DNA from: Methylotenera_A sp036675645
GTDB taxonomy: Bacteria > Pseudomonadota > Gammaproteobacteria > Burkholderiales > Methylophilaceae
NCBI GenBank assembly: GCA_036675645.1
Contig: JAKFEP010000157.1
Span: 1-12,295, forward strand
Direction of reading: 5' to 3'
DNA length: 12,295 nt
Every line of letters starts with the position of its first letter. Position 1 is the stretch's first letter. Under the pieces are notes generated by a model that saw nothing but the letters and a program-made list of their open reading frames with translations, was not told the DNA's origin and ran no database searches. This document shows, piece after piece, positions 1 through 6,129 of this stretch. The translations under genes were made by a program, and so were the position numbers.

Positions 1-6
1 AAATGA

Positions 7-34
7 CAAAGGGCTAGCCTAAGCTAACCCCTTG
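7..34 (-). terminator. Hairpin terminator of the tRNA-Ser/tRNA-Arg unit
   Basis: Seen in sequence: read on the minus strand, positions 34 down to 7 form a 12-bp stem closed by a UUAG tetraloop. Two of the pairs are G-U (31/10 and 27/14). The same sequence on the plus strand has A-C mismatches there, so the structure is favoured in minus-strand RNA. It begins 8 nt after the CCA end of tRNA-Arg. The tail that follows (UCAUUU) is only moderately U-rich, so termination efficiency is uncertain. Confidence 0.6.
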
Positions 35-41
35 TTTTATA

Positions 42-118
42 TGGTGCGCCCGAAGAGATTCGAACTCCTGACCCCTTGGTTCGTAGCCAAGTACTCTATC
101 CAGCTGAGCTACGGGCGC
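42..118 (-). tRNA. tRNA-Arg (anticodon ACG), CCA encoded
   Basis: Seen in sequence: a 77-nt cloverleaf on the minus strand. The acceptor GCGCCCG pairs with CGGGCGC, followed by discriminator A and an encoded CCA (42-44). The D-arm contains AGCUCAGCUGGAUAGAG. The anticodon stem CUUGG/CCAAG closes a 7-nt loop CUACGAA with anticodon ACG, and the T-loop is UUCGAAU. Known of the family: in bacteria the ACG anticodon is deaminated by TadA to ICG and reads CGU, CGC and CGA. It lies downstream of tRNA-Ser with a 46-nt spacer, so the two are probably transcribed and processed together, with a possible additional promoter in the spacer. Confidence 0.97.
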
Positions 119-126
119 ATGCGCAC

Positions 127-155
127 ATTATACGCGGTACTGCATGTTTCTAAAA
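127..155 (-). promoter_or_regulatory. Candidate internal promoter for tRNA-Arg
   Basis: On the minus strand there is a perfect TATAAT hexamer (132-127), 8 nt before the mature 5' end of tRNA-Arg and followed by a G/C-rich stretch GTGCGCA. The hexamer at the right distance upstream (155-150, TTTTAG, 17-bp spacer) is a poor -35. Transcription would start 1 to 2 nt before the mature tRNA. The -10 match is seen directly; promoter activity is inferred, and the weak -35 keeps confidence low. Confidence 0.35.
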
Positions 156-164
156 GCTAAAACT

Positions 165-258
165 TGGCGGAGAGCGAGGGATTCGAACCCTCGATACAGA
201 TTTAAGCCCGTATGCTTCCTTAGCAGGGAAGTGCCTTCGACCACTCGGCCAGCTCTCC
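165..258 (-). tRNA. tRNA-Ser (anticodon GCU), CCA encoded
   Basis: Seen in sequence: a 94-nt class II tRNA on the minus strand. The acceptor GGAGAGC pairs with GCUCUCC, followed by discriminator G and an encoded CCA (165-167). The D-arm contains GGCCGAGUGG. The anticodon stem CUUCC/GGAAG closes the loop CUGCUAA with anticodon GCU. A long variable arm (a hallmark of tRNA-Ser) and the T-loop UUCGAAU follow. It decodes AGC and AGU. It is the first gene of a two-tRNA unit and has its own promoter-like sequence about 28 nt upstream. Confidence 0.97.
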
Positions 259-286
259 GTTTTATTCAAACTACGCTTTATTGCAA

Positions 287-322
287 GGGCGCGATATTAC
301 TTGAAACGCCCCTAAAAATCAA
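287..322 (-). promoter_or_regulatory. Candidate stable-RNA promoter for the tRNA unit, GC-rich discriminator
   Basis: Seen on the minus strand: TTGATT (322-317), a 17-bp spacer, TAATAT (299-294), then the G/C run CGCGCCC (293-287). Known: a GC-rich discriminator between the -10 and the start site is characteristic of stringently controlled stable-RNA promoters. Each hexamer matches the sigma-70 consensus at 4 of 6 positions. The inferred start near 286 gives a leader of about 28 nt before tRNA-Ser. It sits directly behind the lysC stop codon, and no separate lysC terminator is visible, so read-through from lysC is possible. Confidence 0.5.
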
Positions 323-334
323 TGAAAACTAGGC

Positions 335-817
335 TTATGTTCCTTCTAATTCAAATGCTTTGTGTAGAACCCTTACTGCGAGTTCCATATATTTTTCTTC
401 TACCACCACCGCAATTTTAATTTCGCTGGTAGAGATCATTTGTATATTAATACCTTCTTCGGCGAGTGTGCGGAACATTTGGCTGGCAATGCCAACGTGT
501 GAGCGCATGCCTACACCCACCACGGCCACTTTGGCGATTTTGTCGTCACCAATAACTTCACGCGCTTTAATAAACCCTTGCACTTTGTCTTTGAGTATCG
601 CTAAAGCCTTATTCATCTCGTTTTTGTGCACGGTAAAGGTGAAGTCAGTTTCACCATTCGCACTTACGTTTTGAATAATCATATCGACGTCAATATTGGC
701 ATCAGCAATCGGGCCTAAAATTTGGTAAGCGATGCCTGGTGTATCAGGTACGCCCAGTACCGTGATTTTGGCTTCATCGCGGTTAAATGCAATGCCTGAG
801 ATAATGGGTTCTTCCAT
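335..817 (-). CDS. Putative aspartokinase beta (regulatory) subunit from an internal in-frame start
   Basis: Seen: codon 252 of lysC is an ATG (817-815), preceded by AAGGA (829-825) at 7-nt spacing. This is a better Shine-Dalgarno than the one at the full-length start. The product would be 160 residues beginning MEEPIISGI and would contain just the two ACT domains. Known: in Bacillus subtilis and Corynebacterium glutamicum aspartokinases, an in-frame internal start at the same place, just before ACT1, makes a beta subunit that assembles with alpha as a feedback-regulated alpha2beta2 enzyme. Inference: the same overlapping-gene arrangement operates here. This is not an extra independent gene. 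Confidence 0.45.
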   Translation of the reverse strand: MEEPIISGIAFNRDEAKITVLGVPDTPGIAYQILGPIADANIDVDMIIQNVSANGETDFTFTVHKNEMNKALAILKDKVQGFIKAREVIGDDKIAKVAVVGVGMRSHVGIASQMFRTLAEEGINIQMISTSEIKIAVVVEEKYMELAVRVLHKAFELEGT

Positions 818-1570
818 GTCGTTGTCCTTACTTGCTTCTTCAAATGTAATCAGTGTGCCTTCGCCTTCATCTTCAAAACTAGAAAGCACACGCAACTTAA
901 CTTTATATTTACCGGCAAACTCTACCGAGCGTATCTGCAATACCTTGCTGCCTTGGCTGGCGAGTTCCAGCATCTCTTCAAAGGTGATTTTATTTAGGCG
1001 ACGCGCTTCAGGCACTACGCGCGGGTCAGTTGTGTAAACTCCATCCACATCGGTGTAAATCTGGCATTCATCCGCTTTAAGTGCGGCTGCAAGCGCAACG
1101 CCTGTAGTATCTGACCCGCCACGGCCAAGCGTGGTAATGTTGCCAAACTCATCTGCACCTTGGAAGCCTGCTACTACAACTACGTAGCCATCATTCAGGT
1201 CTTGTTTGATATTGTATTCATCAATATCTAGAATGCGCGCTTTAGTAAAAGCGGCATCAGTAAGGATTTTCACTTGTGCGCCAGTGTAACTTTTGGCTTT
1301 AATGCCAAGCTCAATCAAAGCCAGCGCAGTTAGGCCTATGGTCACCTGTTCACCGCTGGAAATCATTACATCTAGTTCGCGTGGGTCTGGGTCCGGCATA
1401 ATTTCTTTAGCCAGTGCAATCAGTTTGTTGGTTTCCCCAGACATAGCAGAAACGACTACTACCACTTGATGCCCCATGGCTTTGTAGCGTGCTACTCTTC
1501 TTGCGACGTTACGAATTCTTTCAGGATTCGCTACAGAGGTACCGCCGTATTTTTGTACAATTAATGCCAT
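335..1570 (-). CDS. lysC: Aspartate kinase (lysine-sensitive type, monofunctional)
   Basis: Phosphorylates L-aspartate with ATP to 4-phospho-aspartate, the first step towards lysine, threonine, methionine and diaminopimelate; cytoplasmic. Seen: 411 residues, the usual length of the monofunctional alpha/beta type. The N-terminal amino-acid kinase fold has KYGGTSV (7-13), SGEQVT (72-77), a GRGGSDTT nucleotide/substrate loop (149-156) and TDVDGVYTTDPR (173-184). Two ACT regulatory domains follow at about 265-340 and 345-410; in this family they bind lysine and/or threonine for feedback inhibition. The start is ATG at 1570, with no clear Shine-Dalgarno upstream. It lies 76 nt after alaS and could be co-transcribed with it, though the gap is AT-rich and could hold a promoter. 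An internal start with a strong ribosome binding site is described separately. Product confidence is high; feedback specificity cannot be read from sequence alone. Confidence 0.96.
   Translation of the reverse strand: MALIVQKYGGTSVANPERIRNVARRVARYKAMGHQVVVVVSAMSGETNKLIALAKEIMPDPDPRELDVMISSGEQVTIGLTALALIELGIKAKSYTGAQVKILTDAAFTKARILDIDEYNIKQDLNDGYVVVVAGFQGADEFGNITTLGRGGSDTTGVALAAALKADECQIYTDVDGVYTTDPRVVPEARRLNKITFEEMLELASQGSKVLQIRSVEFAGKYKVKLRVLSSFEDEGEGTLITFEEASKDNDMEEPIISGIAFNRDEAKITVLGVPDTPGIAYQILGPIADANIDVDMIIQNVSANGETDFTFTVHKNEMNKALAILKDKVQGFIKAREVIGDDKIAKVAVVGVGMRSHVGIASQMFRTLAEEGINIQMISTSEIKIAVVVEEKYMELAVRVLHKAFELEGT
825..829 (-). promoter_or_regulatory. Internal ribosome binding site inside lysC
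   Basis: AAGGA on the minus strand, 7 nt before the internal ATG (codon 252). The spacing and complementarity to the 16S rRNA tail suit translation initiation of a separate ACT-domain subunit. Confidence 0.45.
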
Positions 1571-1612
1571 AATTCGTTAAGCTTTAGTTGGTTTTTAATA
1601 TTAAAGTTTAAT

Positions 1613-1657
1613 TGGTTTAAATTTTACTGGTTTAAATTTTACTGGTTTAAATTTTAA
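1613..1657. repeat. 15-bp tandem repeat, three copies, straddling the alaS stop codon
   Basis: Seen: TGGTTTAAATTTTAC occurs at 1613-1627 and 1628-1642, with a near copy (14/15) at 1643-1657. The right-hand copy contains the last codons and TAA stop of alaS. Because 15 is a multiple of 3, each copy repeats the end of alaS in frame (Lys-Ile-stop), giving three spaced TAA codons plus a fourth just beyond. Probably a slippage product; it makes the alaS-lysC gap AT-rich. Confidence 0.85.
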
Positions 1658-4280
1658 GGCTTACCCAGTCTTTTACACTTGCCAGAGCTTTAGGTAACTG
1701 GCTGGCATCAGTACCGCCCGCCATTGCCATATCCGGCTTTCCACCACCTTTGCCACCTACTTGGCTGGCCACATGGTTGACCAAATCTCCCGCTTTTAGT
1801 TTTGCGATTAAATCTTGGGTTACGCCAGCAGCCAAACTCACTTTGCCATCATTTACGCTGGCGAGCACAATCGCAGCAGTTTTTAGCTTATCTTTTAGCT
1901 TATCCATCGTTTCACGCAAGGCGTTAGCGTCAGCGCCTTCCAGTGTTGCCGCAAGCACTTTTACACCATTAATTTCAATGGCTTGGCTGGACAGGTCATC
2001 ACCTTGGCTAGCGGCAAGTTTTGATTTTAAACGCGCTAATTCTTTTTCAAGCGAACTTGCACGGTCGCTTAACTGTGCGACTTTGTTGGTAATTTCACTG
2101 CTTGGCGCTTTCAAATCACTCGCCAGTTGATTAATTAAGGCTTGCTGCGCGTTAATTAGTTTCAGTGCGCCATTGCCGGTAGTGGCTTCCACGCGGCGCA
2201 CACCAGCCGCTACACCGCTTTCCGCGTAGATTTTAAATAGGCCAATGTCACCAGTACGGTTGACATGCGTGCCGCCGCATAACTCACGGCTACTGCCAAT
2301 ATCCAAAACACGTACTTCATCGCCATATTTTTCGCCAAACAGCATCATGGCACCGGTTTTTTGTGCGGATTCAATATCCATTATCCGCGCTTGCGTGGCT
2401 TCGTTAGCGAGGATTTCTGCATTCACAATCGCTTCCACTTTGGCAATTTCATCATCAGTCATCGGGGCGTTATGTACAAAGTCAAAACGGGTTTTATCGC
2501 TATCAACCAAGCTGCCTTTTTGTTGCACATGTTCGCCTAAAACTTCGCGCAACGCTTTGTGCATCAAATGCGTGGCAGAATGGTTACGCACAGTATCTGC
2601 TCTAGACGCCAAATCTACATTGGCCTTTACCGTGTCGCCTACATTCAGCGTACCTGTTTTTAAAATGCCATGATGTCCAAATACGGCAGCTTGAATCTTC
2701 TGTGTATCTTCTACTGCAAAGATACCGTTATCACTTTTAATGCTACCGCTGTCGCCAACTTGACCGCCAGACTCTGCGTAGAATGGGGTAACGTCTAAAA
2801 CAACGATGCCCTGGTCGCCTTCATTTAAGATGTCAACCGGTGAGCTATCTTTGTAGAGTGCGAGTATTTTTGCACTGGTTTCTAAAGTTTCGTAACCTTT
2901 GAAGTCGGTGCTGGCGCCTGTGTATTCGACATTGGTTGCGCCTTTAAACTTGCCTGCTGCACGCGCTTGGTCTTTTTGGCGCGCCATCGCGGCATCGAAA
3001 CCTGCTGTATCGACGATGACATCACGTTCACGACATATGTCAGCCGTTAAATCAAGCGGAAAGCCATAGGTATCGTGCAGTTTAAATGCAGTTTCGCCGT
3101 TAAAAATTTGCTTGGTGTTAGCGAGTTCAGTTTCTAAAATCGCCATGCCGTTTTCAATGGTTTCAAAGAAGCGGTCTTCTTCCAGTTTCAGCATATCCAT
3201 AATGCACGCTCTGTTTGCAACAAGCTCAGGGTAAGCTTCGCCCATGATAGTGACTAAATCAGGTACTATTTTATAGAAGAAAGCGGCGCGACTACCCAGC
3301 TTATAACCATGCCGAATAGCGCGGCGGATAATACGGCGTAGTACATAGCCGCGGCCTTCATTACCAGGAATCACGCCATCAGCGATTAAGAATGAGCAGG
3401 CGCGAATATGGTCAGCCAGCACTTTTAGACTTGGGCTGTTTAAATCCGGAGTTTTAGTTTCGCGTGCGGCAGCAGCGATTAAGGCGGTAAAAATATCGAT
3501 TTCATAATTGGCATGTACGTGCTGCAATACCGCAGAAATACGTTCTAGCCCCATGCCAGTATCCACACTAGGCTTGGGCAGTTTATGCATTACACCTGCT
3601 TCGTCGCGGTTAAACTGCATAAATACGTTATTCCAGATCTCGATAAACCGATCACCATCTTCATCTGGGCTGCCTGGTGGGCCGCCAAAGTGGTGGTCGC
3701 CATGGTCGTAGAATATCTCGGTGCATGGGCCGCAAGGGCCAGTGTCGCCCATCATCCAAAAGTTATCTGAAGCGTAGCGCGCGCCTTTGTTATCACCAAT
3801 GCGAATAATGCGCTCGGCTGGCATGCCTATTTTTTTATGCCAAATATCATACGCTTCGTCATCTTCTGCATACACAGTGACGGTAAGTTTGTCTTTTGGT
3901 AGCTTAAATACGTCGGTTAAAAGCTCCCATGCGTAGCTAATCGCATCTTCTTTAAAATAATCACCGAAGCTGAAGTTGCCCAACATTTCGAAAAACGTGT
4001 GGTGACGTGCGGTGTAACCAACATTTTCGAGATCGTTATGTTTGCCGCCAGCACGCACACATTTTTGGCTGGATGCGGCGCGGGTATAAGAGCGTTTATC
4101 AAAGCCTAAAAAAACATCTTTAAATTGATTCATGCCTGCGTTAGTGAATAGCAGGGTAGGGTCACCGTGCGGCACCAGAGAGCTGGATGCAACTACGGCA
4201 TGGCCTTTGGAGGCGAAGAAATCAAGAAACGCTTGCCGAATCTCGTTGCTGCTAGGGTTATTACTTAACTTAATTGTCAT
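1647..4280 (-). CDS. alaS: Alanine--tRNA ligase
   Basis: Charges tRNA-Ala with alanine and hydrolyses mis-acylated Ser- or Gly-tRNA-Ala; cytoplasmic. Seen: 877 residues, close to E. coli AlaS (876). Class II catalytic core at about 15-250, with FTNAGMNQFK (45-54), ARHHTFFEMLGNF (91-103) and TGMGLERI (241-248). A tRNA-recognition region follows. The editing domain carries its zinc ligands as HSATH (H567, H571) and CGGTH (C668, H672). Then come a coiled-coil stretch around 735-760 and a C-terminal C-Ala domain with Gly-rich GGKGGGKPDMAMAGG (842-856). All key residues are present. The start is ATG at 4280; the next in-frame Met is residue 50, inside the core, so this start is needed. AAGAAG abuts the start with almost no spacing, so the ribosome site is unusual. 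Upstream lies recX, separated by a long palindrome; downstream is lysC. Confidence 0.98.
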   Translation of the reverse strand: MTIKLSNNPSSNEIRQAFLDFFASKGHAVVASSSLVPHGDPTLLFTNAGMNQFKDVFLGFDKRSYTRAASSQKCVRAGGKHNDLENVGYTARHHTFFEMLGNFSFGDYFKEDAISYAWELLTDVFKLPKDKLTVTVYAEDDEAYDIWHKKIGMPAERIIRIGDNKGARYASDNFWMMGDTGPCGPCTEIFYDHGDHHFGGPPGSPDEDGDRFIEIWNNVFMQFNRDEAGVMHKLPKPSVDTGMGLERISAVLQHVHANYEIDIFTALIAAAARETKTPDLNSPSLKVLADHIRACSFLIADGVIPGNEGRGYVLRRIIRRAIRHGYKLGSRAAFFYKIVPDLVTIMGEAYPELVANRACIMDMLKLEEDRFFETIENGMAILETELANTKQIFNGETAFKLHDTYGFPLDLTADICRERDVIVDTAGFDAAMARQKDQARAAGKFKGATNVEYTGASTDFKGYETLETSAKILALYKDSSPVDILNEGDQGIVVLDVTPFYAESGGQVGDSGSIKSDNGIFAVEDTQKIQAAVFGHHGILKTGTLNVGDTVKANVDLASRADTVRNHSATHLMHKALREVLGEHVQQKGSLVDSDKTRFDFVHNAPMTDDEIAKVEAIVNAEILANEATQARIMDIESAQKTGAMMLFGEKYGDEVRVLDIGSSRELCGGTHVNRTGDIGLFKIYAESGVAAGVRRVEATTGNGALKLINAQQALINQLASDLKAPSSEITNKVAQLSDRASSLEKELARLKSKLAASQGDDLSSQAIEINGVKVLAATLEGADANALRETMDKLKDKLKTAAIVLASVNDGKVSLAAGVTQDLIAKLKAGDLVNHVASQVGGKGGGKPDMAMAGGTDASQLPKALASVKDWVSLKI

Positions 4281-4288
4281 CTTCTTTT

Positions 4289-4409
4289 AAATTCATTTGT
4301 TGGGCGAATTGCAACGTTACGCGGTACTCGCAGCCTCGCCGTACAAACCCGTACTGCCTCGGTTGCTGTGTTCCGTGCGCCTTGCACTTCATCCCAACAT
4401 GATGAATTT
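4289..4409. repeat. 121-bp imperfect palindrome between recX and alaS (possible dispersed repeat or MITE-like element)
   Basis: Seen: the ends AAATTCAT (4289-4296) and ATGAATTT (4402-4409) are exact inverted copies. So are TGTTGGG (4298-4304) with CCCAACA (4393-4399) and TGCAA (4310-4314) with TTGCA (4382-4386). The interior (about 4317-4380) is a looser inverted repeat centred on two GTAC boxes (4341-4344 and 4351-4354) and is more GC-rich than its flanks. Together they could fold into one long hairpin. It fills almost the whole recX-alaS gap. It may be a non-autonomous mobile repeat, a processing or termination structure after recX, or both. No coding potential is seen. Confidence 0.6.
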
Positions 4410-4425
4410 CTAAATTCCCAAAAAA

Positions 4426-4866
4426 TCACTCTTCTTTGTTTGAACTATTTAACACTTTTTTAATAATATCAAAGCCAAAACCCCGGCTTTGCAAAAATCT
4501 TGCTTGCCTAGCCCATTCGTCACGACTTGCAGGAATAGCTTTGAATTTCTTGCGCCAGATTTCCTTGGCGTTGTCCAACTCATTCTCTTTTACCTGCTCT
4601 AGCGCAGTTTCAATTAAATCTTGGGAAACGCCTTTTTCGCGTAACTCATTGGCGATTTTTGCGCTGCCAAATTTGTGCGAACGCGCATGCACGATTTGTT
4701 CGGTAAAACGCGCGTCTGAAAGCCAGCCACGCGTTTTAAAGTCTTCTAAAATTGCAGTGACCATCTCAAAACTTTCATCTTCTTCAAGATAAGTTTTAAG
4801 CTTTTGGCCTAGCTCAGCATAAGAGTACTCTCGCTTTCCGAGGTATTCTAGCGCGCGTTGCCGCAA
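4426..4866 (-). CDS. recX: Regulatory protein RecX (RecA modulator); true start probably slightly upstream
   Basis: Known: RecX binds RecA filaments and limits their extension and activity. Seen: 146 residues from a TTG at 4866, made of all-alpha repeats typical of the family, with motifs such as GWLSDARFTEQIVHAR, KFGSAKIANELREKGVS and FLQSRGFGFDIIKKVL. It is 49 nt downstream of recA, so it is almost certainly on the same transcript. Odd point: no Shine-Dalgarno precedes the TTG, yet the frame stays open upstream and encodes IKFQPKS directly before LRQRALEYL. An ATA codon at 4887-4885 has AGGGA (4898-4894) at ideal spacing, giving a 153-residue product. TTG is kept as the conventional start; the upstream one may be the real one. 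Function call is secure from motifs and position. Confidence 0.9.
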   Translation of the reverse strand: MRQRALEYLGKREYSYAELGQKLKTYLEEDESFEMVTAILEDFKTRGWLSDARFTEQIVHARSHKFGSAKIANELREKGVSQDLIETALEQVKENELDNAKEIWRKKFKAIPASRDEWARQARFLQSRGFGFDIIKKVLNSSNKEE

Positions 4867-4893
4867 GCTTTTAGGCTGGAATTTTATTCGTCG

Positions 4894-4898
4894 TCCCT
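4894..4898 (-). promoter_or_regulatory. Ribosome binding site suggesting an upstream recX start
   Basis: AGGGA on the minus strand, 6 nt before an in-frame ATA codon (4887-4885) and 27 nt before the conventional TTG (4866). It is the only good Shine-Dalgarno in the recA-recX gap, so it argues for initiation at or near the ATA. Confidence 0.4.
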
Positions 4899-4915
4899 GC
4901 TAATCTTCTTAGGTG

Positions 4916-5944
4916 CTAATCGTCTTCACTACGAGGTGCCGTCATTCCATCCGCCAGTTGCTTGGCATTGGCACGGATTTTAGCTTCAATTTCTTTGGCG
5001 ACTTCTGGGTGTTCGCGTAAATACTCTTTAGCATTTTCTTTGCCTTGGCCAATCTTCTCGCCATTGTAGGCGTACCAAGCACCGGCCTTTTCTACAAATT
5101 TTAAGTTAGAACCCAGCTCAATAATCTCGCCTAAGCGTGAAATGCCTTCGCCGTAGACAATCTCAAACTCGGCTTGTCTAAACGGCGGCGCCACTTTGTT
5201 TTTGATGACTTTAACGCGTGTCTCGCTACCGATAACTTCATCGCCTTTTTTAATCGCACCAGTACGGCGAATATCTAAGCGTACAGAAGCATAAAATTTG
5301 AGCGCATTACCGCCAGTGGTGGTTTCTGGGCTACCAAACATGACGCCGATTTTCATGCGGATTTGGTTAATAAAAATCACCATGGTGTTGGTACGTTTGA
5401 TGTTGCCGGTGAGTTTACGCAAAGCTTGCGACATTAAACGTGCTTGCAGGCCCATGTGTGAGTCGCCCATCTCGCCTTCAATTTCAGCACGTGGAGTAAG
5501 TGCTGCAACAGAGTCGACAACCACGATATCAACAGAACCGCTACGCACTAGCATGTCGACAATTTCCAGTGCTTGCTCACCTGTGTCAGGCTGTGAAATC
5601 AACAACTCAGGCACGTTGACACCTAATTTGGCGGCATACTGGGGGTCTAGCGCGTGCTCAGCATCGATAAACGCTGCGACACCGCCCAGTTTTTGCATTT
5701 CGGCGATGACTGATAATGTCAGAGTGGTTTTGCCGGATGACTCAGGCCCGTAAATCTCGATGACGCGGCCACGTGGCAAACCGCCGATGCCCAGCGCAAT
5801 ATCTAAGCCCAGCGAGCCAGTGGAAACCGCTTGAATATCTTCACCAACTGCAGCATCGCCCATTTTCATAATAGAGCCTTTACCAAATTGCTTTTCAATT
5901 TGTGCAAGGGCGGCGGCTAGCGCTTTGCTTTTGTTGTCATCCAT
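4916..5944 (-). CDS. recA: Recombinase RecA
   Basis: ATP-dependent strand exchange protein; its filament on single-stranded DNA drives homologous recombination and stimulates LexA-type self-cleavage. Seen: 342 residues. Order: N-terminal helix KSKALAAALAQIEKQFGKGS, Walker A GPESSGKT (66-73), catalytic-site region DAEHALDP (94-101), Walker B VDIVVVDS (138-145), loop 1 around EGEMGDSHMGLQAR (156-169), loop 2 around GSPETTTGGNALKF (204-217), and a C-terminal domain. It ends in a short acidic tail (SEDD), shorter than in E. coli. The start is ATG at 5944 with AAAGGT about 9 nt upstream. It heads the recA-recX-alaS run. No canonical CTGT-N8-ACAG LexA box is visible upstream, so SOS control cannot be supported here. 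Confidence 0.99.
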   Translation of the reverse strand: MDDNKSKALAAALAQIEKQFGKGSIMKMGDAAVGEDIQAVSTGSLGLDIALGIGGLPRGRVIEIYGPESSGKTTLTLSVIAEMQKLGGVAAFIDAEHALDPQYAAKLGVNVPELLISQPDTGEQALEIVDMLVRSGSVDIVVVDSVAALTPRAEIEGEMGDSHMGLQARLMSQALRKLTGNIKRTNTMVIFINQIRMKIGVMFGSPETTTGGNALKFYASVRLDIRRTGAIKKGDEVIGSETRVKVIKNKVAPPFRQAEFEIVYGEGISRLGEIIELGSNLKFVEKAGAWYAYNGEKIGQGKENAKEYLREHPEVAKEIEAKIRANAKQLADGMTAPRSEDD

Positions 5945-5996
5945 GGGTTTTTACCTTTAATTTGAAGTGCTTAATGGGCTATTAAATCAACTTGCA

Positions 5997-6025
5997 ATTA
6001 TTCCATAAATTGCTGTTTAAGGTAA
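5997..6025 (-). promoter_or_regulatory. Candidate recA promoter
   Basis: On the minus strand: TTACCT (6025-6020), a 17-bp spacer, and AATAAT (6002-5997; 5 of 6 matches to TATAAT). TGG directly before the hexamer resembles an extended -10. The start would be about 45 nt before the recA ATG. A lone CTGT half-site lies on the plus strand at 6013-6016 within the spacer, without a matching ACAG. Inferred from consensus matching only. Confidence 0.35.
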
Positions 6026-6119
6026 GCATTGCCAGACCCCATGCACATGTATTTGTTTTTATCTCTAAGTAAACTTTATGTAATTTTTTGCGTTTTAAGC
6101 ATAGGGAGAATTTTTTTAC

Positions 6120-6124
6120 GGAGG
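6120..6124 (+). promoter_or_regulatory. Strong ribosome binding site deciding the start of the His-rich gene
   Basis: GGAGG, 5 nt before ATG at 6130. The frame can be extended upstream to a TTG at 6088, but only the 6130 start gives both this Shine-Dalgarno and a clean signal peptide. Confidence 0.75.
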
Positions 6125-6129
6125 ACAAC

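Noticed and set aside
128..142. Similarity of the tRNA spacer (ACGCGGTACT at 132-141) to part of the palindrome at 4319-4328
   Set aside because: Only about 10 shared bases and no shared flanks or inverted ends; probably chance.
286..313. Small GGGCG/CGCCC inverted repeat as a lysC terminator
   Set aside because: Only 5 clean base pairs, no U-tract, and it coincides with the better-supported tRNA promoter.
2245..2673. 142-codon plus-strand open frame opposite alaS
   Set aside because: Shadow of the strongly conserved AlaS editing-domain coding sequence; no recognisable protein features.
5298..5753. 151-codon plus-strand open frame opposite recA
   Set aside because: Antisense to conserved recA and composed of codon-complement residues; no domain seen.
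6013..6028. CTGT at 6013-6016 as a LexA operator
   Set aside because: The second half-site reads AGCA rather than ACAG, so the dyad is not met.
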